Counted from the first letter of the stretch, positions 11,801 through 24,812 are shown. The stretch is DNA of 64,000 bases from Rhynchosporium graminicola (GCA_900074885.1 FJUW01000014.1:662095-726094), one strand, 5' to 3'. Notes: generated by a model from the letters alone, not told the origin. Numbers and translations are program-made.

Positions 11801-13800
11801 TTAGTAATCGATATATAATCGAAGGCTACTATCTTTCTTAGATATAAAAAGAATAAGTGCACTTATAGGACTCTTACTCTTCCTTATCTAACCCTTCGCT
11901 TCTAATAAGTCGAGGTATTCCTAGAGAACCTCTAGTTCCTTCTCGGAGAGGTTATAGATTAGAGAATAAGGTATCTTTAATCCTAGTTCTAACTCGATAG
12001 CGTATTAATAGCCCTCTAATAAGAGTAGCTCGCTTCCTTTCTCCTTAGAGAATATATCCTTAAAGTCACTATATACAGAGGGAATAATAAGCGTATCGCC
12101 GGTATTTATCTAGTATATCGTACGCAAGTTAAGTATTATAGCGTATATAGGAGATTTCTATTTATTAATAAGAGTCGTAAAAGCTCGAGGTACTATAATA
12201 TTAAGGCTATTAGAGTTCTTTAAATTATAAGAGAACCTCTACTACTTATTCTTAAAGCTTATCTAAGAATCTATATCCTCTAACTATAGCTACTCTAATA
12301 TCAGGTCTATACTTAGTATATCGATAACTCTTAGCCGAAGAGTATCGACTCTAATCTATCTAATCGAATCGGCTATCTCTATCTAGGTAACTATAGTACT
12401 AAAGATAATACTTTTATTCTATAAAAGTATCTAGAAAGTCCTTAGTCTTTCGCTAGTAAGTTTAAGCTCGTATTCTTTAGTAACTAGTTTTAATATAAAG
12501 TTATCTTCTGCTTTACTATTAATAAGAGTAGTTATCGATTTCTATTTACCCTAGAATAGAATCTTTATTTAGATTTCTATCTTATTATCTAATAAACTCG
12601 ATCCGGATATAGAAGATACTACGAGTTATAGCTTTCTTTAGCGTTTATCTTTAGTATTACTAGTATTTAATTTTAGATAGTTTAGAGAGATATATCTATA
12701 TTTATTATAAGAGTAATACTAAACCTTAGAGATATCTTATCTTATTAGCTGATCTCTAATAGATATACTATTTAGATCTTTCCTCTTTTCTTATCTTTAT
12801 TAGCTCTTATCTTATCGATTATTAGTTCTTCGCTAGTACTTATACGAGTTATCCTTCTTCGCGTTTAACTCCTTATATTTCTACTCTTTAGGTTCCCTTT
12901 ATCTTTTATTACTATTAGTACCTCTAGATAGAGTATAAGTCTCTTAAAGAGTAATAGTAGAAATAACTTAGTCTTAGGTCTAAAGTCTATTAGCTTAGCT
13001 ATTCTTAACGATTTTCTAGCGAATCTCTAGGCGGATCTTATTAAATAAGATATCTCGTAATTAGCACTTAGTAAAAGGTTCGAGTTATTCCTCTTTTTCT
13101 TTAAAGTAATTCACGAACTCCCTAATTAGTTAACTTAGCCTTTAGCGAGCGTTCTTATGAGCCTATAAGTTAGCTACTCTTCGTAAGATAAGAAATAGCT
13201 AGAGATTCGCTAGGAACTCTTTATAACTTTCTTAGGTTATCTCGTAAAAGGTATCTAAAGTATACTTCCTAAACCTTTCCTAAGTATTCGCTAGTTCCTT
13301 ATAGAGTAATATTACTACTTATTTAATCTTAATAAGATTAGTTAAGTACCCTTTAGTATCGTAGTCGAAAACTCGGTTATAAGCTTATAAGTATTTAGTA
13401 AGCTCTCTTTAGCTCCTGCTCTTATATTCTAATAGAATTATATATTTACTTTTATCCTAGCGAGGAATTAGCGATTCTTCAGGAGCTACTAATTAACTAG
13501 TATCTCTCTCTATACTTAGGGTAAGGTCTTCAGATATATAAGCTTAGTAGAGTTATACTCTTATAGTAGTTTCCGGAGAGTATTAAGTAAGGTCTTCGCT
13601 GAATATTCAGTAGTACTTAACTATAAGGTTATCTAAGATATCGTTCCGTTTCTTTAGCGATCGGAGTTTCTCTTATAGAACTAAAAGGTTATCTACTAGT
13701 ATATCGCCGGGTATTATCTAGGCCTTAATAAAGTCGTCTTAGAGTATAAGTCGGATTAATATAGTAGAGGATTCTCTATTTTAAGCTATTATAACTATTT
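8900..13800 (-). pseudogene. G2 gag-pol relic
   Basis: Reading the minus strand through RIP stops gives gypsy reverse transcriptase and RNase H around 10,850-11,800. Recognisable blocks include TIREWLELKSIRDI, FISFINFY.RFIIRFLAI.RPL, and IVFFSKKLESIELNY followed by the RNase H start. Integrase-like sequence follows at lower coordinates (about 9.0-10.6 kb), and protease and gag should occupy 11.9-13.8 kb. Many stops are present and no residue of the active site can be trusted. Assignment to Ty3/gypsy rests on the RT-RNase H order and the tether motif. Confidence 0.82.
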
Positions 13801-13829
13801 AGGCTAACGTTAAGTAAAAGCAATTAGAA

Positions 13830-14011
13830 TATAATAATAACTTAGTACGCTAAGGTAAATAAGTATAATAGAATAATAGAATAGTCGCTAGAGATTCGCT
13901 AGTAATAATCTAGTTAATATAGAAACTAATTACTAAGGAGAGAAGGTTCTTCCTTTCTCTCTAATTCTGAAATACAGGAGTGGGAGGCACTAGGCGCACA
14001 GACCCATTACA
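13830..14011 (-). repeat. G2 right LTR
   Basis: This is the 182-bp partner of 7167-7348. The left (inner) edge is RIP-mutated (TATAATAATAACTTAG against TGTAATGATCACTTAG), while the right (outer) edge keeps GGAGTGGGAGGCAC and CCCATTACA. The target duplication CTAAG follows at 14012. Confidence 0.92.
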
Positions 14012-14539
14012 CTAAGAGCGATATAAGGAATACTTCTGCGATAATCTCGCTTATTAGCTATATTAAAAACCCGGCTTTCCTCTTCCTCTTCTGAACCTGT
14101 ATTACGATTATAGACTATAGCTCTTAGCTAAGGGCCTTACGGATTAGTAATAGTCACTTTCGGGCGTCGGCTTATCTGCTTACGAGTAGGATTAAGCCTA
14201 TTATTATACTTCCTAATAGATAATAGATAATCGAATCGAAGATTTTACTGCTTTAGTGTAAATAATAAAAGCGAACCTTAATAGCGATTAGCTTATAGCT
14301 TTTACGAATATCATAACTACGATTATTACTAAACCGGAAATAGCGCACTTTTATATCTAAAGCTAAGGTAAGTCTAGTAAAACGTATCTATATAAGACTC
14401 TTTACTATTATTACTATAGCGAAGAAAAGTCAGTCCTTTTCGTCGCTTCTACTAGTATTATAGCCCTATTATTACTAAACGGGCGTATATTATACTTATA
14501 ATTTAAGATCCCGATCGATCTTATAGAATAGTCTATAAG
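14012..14539 (+). pseudogene. Helitron helicase relic, piece 2 of 4 (Walker A region)
   Basis: This continues piece 1 in the + frame (ERYKEYFCDNLAYQLYYKNPA, near 14017). It contains the helicase P-loop region near 14355-14400, where KTYLYKTLYYYYYSEEKSV is followed by LFVASTSIIALLL near 14440-14480 and FKIPIDLIE near 14505-14530. This is the order in Pif1-like Helitron helicases: GxGKT, then the Ia-type ASTGIAALLLPGGRTAHS block. The piece is cut by the copia element C1 with target duplication ATAAG (14535-14539). Confidence 0.85.
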
Positions 14540-14777
14540 TGTTAGAATAGTTAGTATTCAGTACAGTATCACGTAGCAACCTAATCAGGACTAGAGCTAG
14601 TGCATAGGCCCGGATATTAAAGAATATCCGGGATATATTATAGATAAATACTTATTGCAACTTAAGTAATTAAGTTACTGAATAAAGTTAATAGTCTAAC
14701 CTGCTAGTATCTAATTCCTCTATGAATATTACTCCCGTCCCTACAGGTATATAAGAATAGGGATATTCCTTTCAATA
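14540..14777 (+). repeat. C1 5' LTR
   Basis: This 238-bp LTR begins TGTTAGAATAG and ends TTCAATA (RIP form of a CA end). The outer (left) third keeps CAGTACAGTATCACGTAG, which is mutated to TAGTATAGTATTATATAG in the partner LTR. Confidence 0.92.
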
Positions 14778-14809
14778 GGTTATAAGCCCCGGTAGGACGT
14801 AACTTCGAA

Positions 14810-15010
14810 TCGACGAAAGTAAGGCGATCGATTTAAGCCTCGATAAGTAAGATAGGAGTATTCTAGTTAACGCAAGAAGACTAAAGGGCTAAGTAAGAGT
14901 ACTAATAATCGACAAAAGTAAGGCGATCGATTAAAAATCCCTAATACGTAAGATAAGAGTATTCTAATTAAAGTAAGAAGACTAAAGGGCTACGTAAGAG
15001 CGCTAATAAT
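14810..15010 (+). repeat. 99-bp tandem duplication in C1 leader
   Basis: CGACGAAAGTAAGGCGATCG at 14811 recurs as CGACAAAAGTAAGGCGATCG at 14910, followed in both units by related sequence ending CTAAAGGGCTA(A/C)GTAAGAG. A shorter related pair (AACTATACGAC) occurs at about 15045 and 15126. The repeats lie in the untranslated leader between the 5' LTR and gag. Their purpose is unknown. Confidence 0.7.
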
Positions 15011-15310
15011 AACCGGAGAGCCGCAAGTAAGAAGGTCTTTAATACTAACTATACGACCTATAGACTCCAGAGAGAGATCTGTAATAATAATCCGAGGATA
15101 ATAAGAAAGACTATTTCTCGTAAAAACAACTATACGACTCGCAGACTTCAGAGGAAACTCTATAACTATAAAGTCGAGTAGTAAGTAAGTAAGCTACTCG
15201 TAACTCTTAAACTAAGTATAGCTTTTATATAAACTAATAGCTAATAAAAGATAAATATCTACTAACTATATATATATATACCGAGTTAATTATAATTAAC
15301 TTATAGAAAA

Positions 15311-15478
15311 TGTCACGGGTGAGCAACGCGTACGCAGATAGTCAAGTATAGTATTTAAGAAGTTCGATATAGGAGAGAGTCAGGTTCTAGCCTAGCTCCG
15401 AGGGAAAACATGCGGGTGCTGCTAGGCTTAGTAAGTATAGGTATCGCCGGTGCTTAATCCTAGGGCTCGCCCCTTATA
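15311..15478. repeat. L3 left LTR
   Basis: This 168-bp LTR begins TGTCACGGGTGAGCAACGCG and ends CCCTTATA. The outer edge is RIP-spared: TGTCACGG here, TATTATAG in the partner. Confidence 0.9.
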
Positions 15479-17134
15479 TTACTCCCCTCCTCCCGCTTAT
15501 TTTCTAGCAGAGACTAATAGTAAATAGTTATAGAACTCTCCTATAGTTAATAACCGCGTTCTATTACTAAACGTTAAGCGTTCTAATTATTATTATCCGC
15601 TTTCTTTATTATAATCCCGCTGTATTAGGTTAGCGCTCCGCTCTTATTATCGCTCGATCTAGCTATTATTATACTTCCTCCTATTATCGCTCGCTTCCTT
15701 TATTATTATCCCGCCGTATTAAGCTAGCGCTCCGCTCCTATTATCGCTCGATCCGGCTAAGACGTTATAAAAGAAGAGACCTTCTACTTTTTTAGACTTT
15801 TCTTTATATAATAATAATAACTATAGTAAGGTAAGTCCCCTTTCTCTTCTTCTATTAAAAGAAATATTAAAATTCGCGAATTATATATTAAAAATCCTTT
15901 TATTATGCTATCGGGATCCGCGCTAAAGCTAGCGGAATTAGATATCTCTTATAATTCACTATATCGCTTATACCCTCTCGGGCTCTAATTATATCGACTA
16001 AGCTATAAGTACTATACTCTGCCCGTTCTCAGACGGAATCCTAACGAACTTAGTCGAATCGCTCTTGATCCTATATCCGCTATAAGGATAAGAAGAAGAA
16101 TTACGAGAACTTATAAGTTTTCTTTAGGTTCCGCGCGAAAATAGTTAGCTTATATAATAGTCCTTAAATCTCTTATATTACTTACTTTATTTAGACTTAT
16201 TCTACTAATACTAATAAGTAAGTATTATACTCCGCTTATTTCTTATTACCTTACGCTTTATATAGAAATAAGGCTTATACTGATCTCGTTAAGGTATTAA
16301 AGGCTTAGAAAGCCCTTAAGCCCTTTTAATCCTCTAGTCTTCTCTTTACGTAAGTTTATTTAGTCCTTATATATTTCTCGTTAGTAATAGATATTTTTTA
16401 GTCCTTTAGCCTCTGAGGTTACTATTTCTATTATTACTATTATCGCTTAATAAAGTTAAATATAAGTAATTATTAGACTCCGCTTGTTTTCTATTAGCTT
16501 ACTTTCTTTTAATACTAAAGGAGTACCTCTAGCTCTTATTTTAGGACTCCGCCGAGCCTCCTAAGGACTCTATAGGAAATATAGCGGAATACGTATCTTT
16601 TCTATAGCGTTATCTTCTTAAGAAAAAGAAAATCTAAAATTAATCTTCTTTTTCTTTTTCCTTTAGCGAGCCGACTATATCGACTCGCACTTAAGACTTA
16701 AGTAGTTCTGCTATTACTATATAGCTTTAGCTTCCTTTCTTATAGTCTTACGCTATCTTTATAGTAACTACCTTCTAGTAACTATCGCCTCCCTATTTAG
16801 ATAGAGTATACCTCTTTCTATCTCTAACTTACGTAGCCCTTCCTTAAACCCCCGGAGACTTACGTATATATAGCTATCTCTAGAGTAGTTCCTTATTATA
16901 GCCCTATTATTAACGTCTAGCGTTTCCTTCTGCTTCTAATATCTTAGAGCCCTTCCTTAAGCTTCCGGAGGCTAGCGCCTACGTAGCTATCTACCCCCGG
17001 GGTAGTCTTTCGTTAAGGCCCCCTTTATATTATTATCTTCCGGCGTCTTTATAGTAGCTACTATTATATAGCCGCCGCCTCTTTATTTAAGGTAGGATAA
17101 ACCTCCTTCCGCTTCTAATATCACAGAGCCCTTC

Positions 17135-17336
17135 TGTAACGACACAAGACTCAAGGCGGTATATAAGTAAGAATAAACAAGTAGGGAGGCTAAGAGCGAT
17201 CTTATATAGTCTAGTATAAAGGAAACAGAAAGATATAGAGCTCTGAAGGAGTCTGCACCTTCTATATATATAAGAAGGGTATACCTAAGGCACTGATACT
17301 AGCCCGTATCTGCTACGTATACTATGCGCTATTATA
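17135..17336 (-). repeat. S1 left LTR
   Basis: This 202-bp LTR begins TGTAACGACACAAGACTCAA. The outer edge retains CACAAGACTCAAGGCGG, and the inner end is mutated to GCGCTATTATA. Confidence 0.9.
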
Positions 17337-18291
17337 TTACCCCCTTCTAAGATAAAGGCTCGCCCTCGAGCCTTAAAGAATCGAAGTAACTAAGGAAATA
17401 AAGTAAATATAAAACGTAATTAAATATTAAGATAACTTTCTAAATTTCTATTAAACCGAAACTATAGATACTAATTTAGTACTAAGATTATCTCTTCTAT
17501 AGAGGGAAACGTAATCTCTAGTAATATTACTACGATTAGAGCGAAATTACGATTCTAAAGTAGGTTCCTAGATAGGGTTTACTAGTAATTATAATACTAA
17601 GTTTTACTAAATAAGCGAGGCTAAGCGAGTAATTAAAATACTTAAAGGTTACGAAAGAAACGAAAGTCTAAATCGAATTCTAAAGAAGCTAAAAGATTAA
17701 GGAGAGTTAGATATCTTCGTTAAGTAGATATAAAGAGTATTAAATTAAAAGTCCTAGTAGAAGGAGGTCGATTCTGCTGAGGGGAGCTAAATTATACTAG
17801 GGTATAGGGATTATAAGTCGAATTCCGATAATTTCCGCTAGGGTAATAAGCTACTTCGTCCTAGCTTAAAAGTAAGGTTTTTCGCTATTAGAGCTACTTT
17901 CGGAAGGTTAAAGTCAGATAAGAGGATAATAAATATTAGAGCTTATAGAGAAGTTTCTATTTAAAATTCGTCTGCTATTTTACTTCGTACGCATAAAGGA
18001 ACGAGTTTCGAAGTATCCGAGAGTGATTTCGTAGTAATACTAGTACTTCTAAGGCTGAATTATATTCAAATTCCTAGCTATCTAAGAGATCTCTAGAATC
18101 TTAGCTCTTTTGAAAACCTAACTATCGAATTCGTAATTAATAGTACTAACTATTTCCGTATAATTCCGAAAATCTAAGGTAAGTAGAGATAACTTAGCGA
18201 AAAGCTCCCTAGTAGTCGTACGTGCGAATCGAGTTTTCTAAGTAAGATATTATTTAATACTATTCCTAGTAATCTTAATCTTTCTATTTAA

Positions 18292-18493
18292 TATAATAAT
18301 ATAAGACTTAAGATAGTATATAAGTAAGAATAAATAAGTAAGAAAGCTAAGAGCGATCTTATATAGTCTAGTACAAAGGAAACAGAAAGATATAGAGCTC
18401 TAAAGGAGTCTGCACCTTCTATATATATAAGGAGGGTATGCCTAAGGCACCGATACTGGCCCGTATCTGCTACGTATACCATGCGCTGTCACA
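18292..18493 (-). repeat. S1 right LTR
   Basis: This is the 202-bp partner of 17135-17336. The inner edge is mutated (TATAATAATATAAGACTTAA), and the outer edge is preserved (CATGCGCTGTCACA). The target duplication CCTTC follows. Confidence 0.9.
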
Positions 18494-19637
18494 CCTTCCT
18501 TAAGCTTCCGGAGGCTAGCGCTTACGCAGCTATCTACCCCCGGAGTAGTCTTTCGTTATAGCCCCTTTTATATTATTATCTTCCGGCGTCTTTATAGCAG
18601 CTACTATTATATAGCTACTATCTCTCTATTTAAAGTAGGATAAACCTCCTTCCGCTTCTAATATCGCGGAGCCTTTCCTTAAGCTTCCGGAGGCTAGCGC
18701 TTATATAGCTATCTACCCCCGGAGTAGTTTTTCGTTAAGGCTCCCTTTATATTATTATCTTCCGGCGTCTTTATAGTAGCTACTATTATATAGCTACCGC
18801 CTCCCTATTTAAGGTAGGATAAACTTCCTTCTGCTTCTAATATCGCGGAGCCCTTCCTTAAGCTTCCGGAGGCTAGCGCTTATATAGCTATCTACTCCTA
18901 GAGTAGTCTTTTATTATAACTCCTCTTTATATTATCTACTTTAAGCGTCTTCTGTTTTCTATCTCTAGCTTACCGGAGTACTTCTTTAGAGTCCGGAGAC
19001 TAGCGTATATATAGCTACCTCCGGAGTGGTTCTTCGTTATAGCTTACTTATACTATCATCTTCCGATATCTTTATAGTAGCTATTATTAAGTAGCTACTA
19101 CTTTCTTATTTAAGATAAAGTAAACCTTCTTCTTTTATCTTAGATATCGTCGAAGGGTTCTTATTATCTGCGCGTTCCTAAGTAGCTACCGGCTAGCGAT
19201 AGTCGCTCTTTATATCTTTTAGGTATATATTCTACTTAAGCTATCGAATAGCTTCTATTATCCGCTTATTTATAAGCAGCGACCGACCGATTATTACCGC
19301 TTTCCTTATCTATTTAGGAGTAATCTATACCCTAAGCTACTTCTTACTTTTCTACTCTTATAAAAAATTTTCAGTTACTTTTCCGCTTTTATCTTATAGG
19401 TTTAAGAGATAAATTAAGCGTACTCTAGCTTAAGAATAGCGGAATCTATCGAGTCTTCGTCTTTTCTCGCGTTCTTAGAGCTTTTCTCTAGGTATCGTTA
19501 GTATCGATTCGGCTTCTATTACTCTTATACTTTTACTATCTTATTATTAATAATTTATCGAAGACTTCGTTCCTCGATTACGATTATTCGGACTCTGATA
19601 TAAAGGCTATAGGAGCTAGTTATTTAATCGAACTTAA

Positions 19638-19805
19638 TATTATAGGTGAGTAACGCGTACGTAGATAATTAAGTATAGTATTTAAGAAGTTCGATATAGG
19701 AGAGAGTCAGGTTCTAGCTTAGCTCCGAGGGAAAATATGCGGGTGCCGCTAGGCTTAGTAAGCATAGGTATCGCCGGTGCTTAATCCTGGGGCTCGCCCC
19801 TTACA
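19638..19805. repeat. L3 right LTR
   Basis: This is the 168-bp partner of 15311-15478. The inner edge is TATTATAGGTGAGT, and the outer edge keeps CCTGGGGCTCGCCCCTTACA. The copia frame resumes after GAAAA. Confidence 0.9.
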
Positions 19806-22800
19806 GAAAATCTAGTTAAATATATCGAGTACCGCGCGATAACTATAAAATAAAATAAAGAAAGATAATAAGCTACTAATCTTAAGCTATAAGAACTATA
19901 ATAAATAGTTTCTATAAGCTAAAGTTAAGATCAAGAGAAAGAGTATATTCTATATAATAGATACTAGTAAGGTTAACTTTACTTAGATAACTCGAGACGG
20001 AATAAAAGGTAAAAGTATACTAGAGACTACCTCCGAAAGTATACTATTAGTATTAACTATAGACGACCTTACGAGCGATTTCGAGAGGCTCAGCGGAATA
20101 TGAAATCTAGAGAAAGCCGAGAAATAAGTATCTGACGACTCGAAGGCCCTAGATATTATAATCAAAGGACTTAGTAATAACGATATTATATTACTTAATA
20201 AGTATAATTTAGTAAGAGTATTATAGACTGAACTAAAGGTTAAATATAATAGAACGAACTTATTAACTACGAATATATATATAACGAAGATTCAGATCTT
20301 TATATTTAATAAGGATAATAAGATAGATAGATTATAGCGAAACCTAAAGGAATACTATAGGAAGCTTATTATTACTAACGTAGAAATAGGAAAATTATAT
20401 TCCGGTAAGGCCCTTTTCTACTTACTTACTCTATCGCTCCGAAAGTAAGGTCGCTATACTACTTTCCTTAAAAGCCTTAGACTATAGCTTCTAATAACTA
20501 CTAACGAAAAGGTAAAAGCCATAGAAGAGTATAAATTAATACTATAAGACCTTAGTACTAAGAGTAATAACTATAGTAAAGAAAGGGTATATATAGTATA
20601 GAAATAGTATAAGTAGGTATATTATTACCCGAACTATTATTCTCGAGAGAATAGTAGTTTATTAGACCGAAGTATAATAAGTATTTCTCGTAATTATTTT
20701 TACTACAGATCTAGCGATTATTTTATTACTAACTGCGAATTCCAGACTATAAGTAGAGAGTATATTAAGAACCTCTATTTAGAAAAAGAAAAGAAGAAGT
20801 ATAATAAATTAACCTATAAGACTAGATCACGAGTTAAAGATAAGAAATCGCGATCTTCTTATACTAGTAAAAACAAACGCTCTACTAAGCTAAAATCTAG
20901 AGACTCGCGATAGAGGAAAAGAGGATATATTACTATTATAGAATCTAATTCAGATACTAATAAGAACTCAGAAGACTTTAGAAAAGAAATAAGTAAATTA
21001 TCTAGTTCTAATAATAATAGTATAAAGAGAGTTATATTATTAAAAGAATTAATAAGTAAGAGTACTCCTAAAGACTAAGTAATTAATATAAGCGTAAGTT
21101 TATCTATAACTAACTAACTCTACTTATTTAAGGAATTAAGGCTAATACTTAAAGTCTATATATAAGTAGGAGGAGGAATACTATCTTCTCGTATACAAGG
21201 AATAGCGCTAGTCAAGGCTATAAATAGAACTTCCTATTATTTAGATAATATACTCTTTATTCCTAAACTAAGTATTAATTTAATCTCTATAAAGAAACTC
21301 TATAAAAGTAATTACCTCGGAAAGTTTGATAATAAAAGTATCTAGATTATAAAAAGTAATAAGAAAGCCTTAAAAGCGATATAATCTTAAGGCTTATATA
21401 TTATAAAATATATCTCTAAAGCTTTTAATAGATAAGTAATTAGTAATAGATAAGTTAATTATAACTAATATAAATAGCTAGCGTATAAGCTAAAAGTACT
21501 TCTAGCTACTAAAGCAGACGAGAATACTACAGATAACTAAGATAACGCAGAAGGAAAGGAGCTCGAACGATACCTTAAGTACTATTAACGATTTATATAC
21601 TTTAGACTTAATAAGATTCGGAACTTATATAAAATAACTATACTCTAGAAGAGAGTTAAGATCCTTAAGGATCTAAATATCTATAATATATATACTCTCA
21701 CGAAAATAAAGAACCGAATTCTAAAGCAATTAAGTCTCTAGCCTACTGAGATCCTCGATCTAGTATAATTTAATATCGCTAGACTATTTCCGCTTATAGT
21801 ATAAGGAAACTACTACTTTCTAATAATTATTAATATCTATTCTCTACGAGATTAGGTAATTCTACTGAAAGCTAAGAGCGATACTTACTAAGTACTTAAG
21901 GACTAGAAAGTCGGAATTAAGCTATAATCCGGAAAGAAGATTAAATATACGAGATCTGATAATATATCGGAATTACTAAAAGCTACTTTTGATTAGAAAG
22001 CTAAAGATAGAATACTAGTATAGTTAATAACTATTATATTATTACACTAGAATAGACTTACTAAAAGATTAATTTAGACCGTGGAATTCGATATATATAT
22101 AATACTTAAAGAAGTATAGCTACTACTAGAATTCTAGGACGAAGCTACTAAAGCTGATTCGTATATAAGAAACTATATTACTATTAGACTAATAATTAAT
22201 AATTAAAAGACTTATCTTATAAAGGCTTTTACTAGAGAAATACTATTAATCGACTATATTCGTAAATAGGGGAGTAAATACTTCTATTATATAAATAAGA
22301 AAACTATTCCCGCAAGTAAGCGTTATAATAAGCTTATTAACCCTAGTAGAGTTAGGGTCTTTATAGGATATTCGGAAAATATAACTAAACACTTTAAAGT
22401 CTATTCTCCCGAAAGAGGCTTAATGATTATAATAAGTAAGGTTATTATTAAGGAAAGTAGTAATAGAGGATCAGTCGACCTAAGACTTCGGAATTATATA
22501 GCTAAGTTATAAGGAACTATAAATATCGCTTCAGATAGAAGAGCTCGCGGGAGACCTAAAGCACCTGAGGAAATTAGTAAAAAGGTCGATATAATAGAAA
22601 ATCTGCGAGTAGAAATACTTTCGTTTATTCTACTAATAAATATCCTAAGCTTTACTAAAGAGAATATACTAGATTATACTCCTAAGATCGTCTTATTAGA
22701 TAAGATACCTGAAGATAACCTAAAGACTATATAAGATAGACCCGCGAACGTACTAGTATTAGCACGATCGACTTATAAGTCTATCTTACTAATTAGAATA

Positions 22801-24790
22801 CTAGGATCAGCGGAACTAACTCTAGAGTATTAGAATAACTCTACTAAAGTAATGCTAATAGATCACTAGATATAAGATTTAATCCCTAAGGCTCTAGACT
22901 AAGATTCGGAATTAATAAATAAAGTACCTAAGGATACTCTTATAGATAGAACTCTTACTACTTAAGTTAACTATAGTTAACTTAATTAATCTATAAATAA
23001 CTAAGAGGTATCTAAGTACTTTACTTAAGCTAGAAGAGCAGGATTAGAACTAGAAGACTAAGAGAAAGCTAAGAGGATCCGAGCTATAATCGCGAAAATA
23101 CTACTAAAAAGATAACTTATATAAACTAACTAGAAAGACCTATCTATAAGAGACAAATAGATAAGCGATAAGATCGAGATTACTCTTATAGCTATAGAAA
23201 TCATAGGTATTAAGATCCTAAAGATATATAAAGAAGTAATAACTAGCCTATAGGTAAAGTAGTAAATAGCTGCTATATCTGAGGAGATATTATCTCTATA
23301 TATAAACGAGACGTTCCGAGAAGTTATTATACTAGAGGGATTAAACTTAGTATCCTATAAATAGGTCTATATAGTAAAGACTATAATAAATAGGAATATA
23401 GAGCGATATAAAGCTCGCTTAGTCGCAAGAAGATTTAGCTAAGTATATAGGCTCGATTACAATTAAATATTCGCGCTAATAGTTAGGATAGATACGCTAA
23501 AGCTTTTCTTAGCTATAGTTACTAAAGAGGATCTAGAATACTAATAATACGATATTAAGAATATATTTATAAAGTTAGAACTTAAGAAGGATATATTCTT
23601 AAAAGTTCCGGAAAGGATTAAAGTTAAGAATAATTATATATAATAAGCCTTAAAAAGCTTATATAGACTAAAGTAAGCGGTAAGAGACTGGAATAAGCTT
23701 ATAAAAGCAGAACTATTAGAATAGGGATTTCGATAGAGTACTACCGACCTATATATATTCATATACGAGGAAAACTCAGTTAAGCTCCTTATATATATCA
23801 ATAATATTATAGTAAGCACTAGGAAGAAAGAGGAGCTAGACTAGTTTTATACGAAACTTTCTAGAAGATTTAAAGCTAAGAATCTAAGGGAGATAGAGAA
23901 GATTCTTAGAGCTAGAGTCACCCGCGATAGACTATCTAAGGTCCTTAAAATCGATTAAGAATAATATCTGCTTAGCGTACTTAATAAGTTCGGTATTACC
24001 TAAGAAACCTTTAAAGTGAAACAGATACTAATAATAAGCTACGAGAACCTTCACCCCGCGAGTAGTAATAATAAAAGGATAAATATAAACGAATACTAGT
24101 AAGCTATTAGAAGCTTAATAGATATAATAATCTTTACGAGACTAGATATTGCCTTTATCCTTAGAAAGCTTAGTTAATTCATAAGCGATCTAGCTAAGTA
24201 CTATAGATACGCCCTAAAAGCGCTACTATAGTACTTAAAGTTAACTATTAAGATAAGAATTCGCTATAGACTAAGGGGAGAATATAATACTATAGTTCTC
24301 TACTCTAATATAGACTAGGTGAGTAATAAGGTCGACCGGAAAAGTATCTCTAGAAGCGTATTAATATTCTATAATAGACTATTCTCTTAGTTAAGTAAGA
24401 AGTAGCGATCTATTACTATATCGAGCTGCGAATCAGAATATATAGCACTTGCGAACTACGTAAATTAAAGCTAATAGTTTATATAAGTACTATAAGATCT
24501 AAGATACTCTTACTTTATTAGGGAAGACTCTAGACTAATATAGATATTCGGAGATAACTAAGAAGTAATTACCTTAATTAAGAACGCTTACCTGAACGAA
24601 CGCTCGAAGTATATCGATATCGCCTATTACTTCGTACGCGACTTAGCGGAAACTAGGAGCCTTAAAGTCGATTATATCCTAATAGCAGAAATAGTTACCG
24701 ATAGAATAATAAAGCCACTCGAACGAGTAGTATTTAAAAGGTTTAAAGGCTAAATAGGACTTATAGAGGACTTACAGGTAATAAGGTAAT
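19806..24790 (+). pseudogene. copia gag-pol relic of C1
   Basis: One + frame can be followed with RIP stops through the complete copia order. The gag region (about 19.85-20.75 kb) ends with a decayed CCHC knuckle near 20,700-20,745 (FYYRSSDYFITNCEF). Protease and integrase follow (about 21.1-22.4 kb, with LDNILFIPKLSINLISI). RT lies at about 23.36-23.9 kb and includes RYKARLVARRFS, TLKLFLAIV, KSLYRLK and LLIYINNIIVS. RNase H lies at about 24.28-24.72 kb (SISSCESEYIALAN-type block). The catalytic YVDD reads YINN, as expected for RIP G-to-A changes. The polyprotein is dead. Confidence 0.9.
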
Positions 24791-24812
24791 CATGATATAC
24801 TCTAAGGGGGAG

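Larger units (their letters stand above)
7167..14011 (-). mobile_element. Ty3/gypsy element G2, complete, nested in Helitron
   Basis: A 6845-bp LTR retrotransposon bounded by two 182-bp LTRs and by the perfect 5-bp target duplication CTAAG (7162-7166 and 14012-14016). Removing it restores the Helitron helicase frame. The coding strand is minus: gag-like sequence at about 12.9-13.8 kb, and protease, RT, RNase H and integrase toward lower coordinates. A + strand accessory frame lies between the pol end and the left LTR. All frames are destroyed by RIP. Confidence 0.92.
17135..18493 (-). mobile_element. Short non-autonomous LTR element S1
   Basis: A 1,359-bp element: two 202-bp LTRs, a 955-bp interior and the perfect target duplication CCTTC (17130-17134 and 18494-18498). 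It lies inside the 179-bp array of L3, the deepest nesting level in the window. The polypurine tract read on the minus strand (CTTAGAAGGGGGTAA) adjoins the left LTR, so the element is oriented minus. The first 80-90 bp of its LTR and its primer-binding flank resemble those of the gypsy element G1, which suggests mobilisation by G1 proteins. No pol motifs are present. Confidence 0.9.
16730..19110. repeat. 179-bp tandem repeat array inside L3
   Basis: The marker GCTTCCGGAGGCTAGCG occurs at 16961, 18504, 18683 and 18862. The spacing is 179 bp between the last three, and also 179 bp between the first two once S1 and its CCTTC duplication (1,364 bp) are removed. Degenerate shorter units flank the array (at 16848 and 18989). 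The unit carries CTACCCCCGGAGTAGTC and CTTCCGGCGTC. It could be an amplified non-coding segment or a repetitive protein-coding segment; no convincing frame can be chosen. Confidence 0.82.
15311..19805. mobile_element. LTR element L3, non-autonomous, nested in copia C1
   Basis: A 4,495-bp element with 168-bp LTRs and the perfect target duplication GAAAA (15306-15310 and 19806-19810). No reverse transcriptase, integrase or protease motifs are found in any frame I could follow, so it looks like a large LTR-bounded non-autonomous derivative. The interior consists of an unassigned partly open + strand stretch (15.78-16.7 kb) and an array of 179-bp tandem repeats. It is interrupted by the short element S1. 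Confidence 0.88.

Noticed and set aside
18288..18482. 64-codon minus frame inside the S1 LTR
   Set aside because: It lies within an LTR, and the homologous LTRs do not keep it open.
16730..19110. Regular repeats considered as a CRISPR array
   Set aside because: The units are 179 bp, contiguous and without unique spacers, in a eukaryotic LTR element.
19983..20165. 60-codon minus frame
   Set aside because: It is a shadow of the copia gag frame on the + strand.
23634..23819. 61-codon minus frame
   Set aside because: It is antisense to the copia reverse transcriptase block with KSLYRLK and the YINN site.
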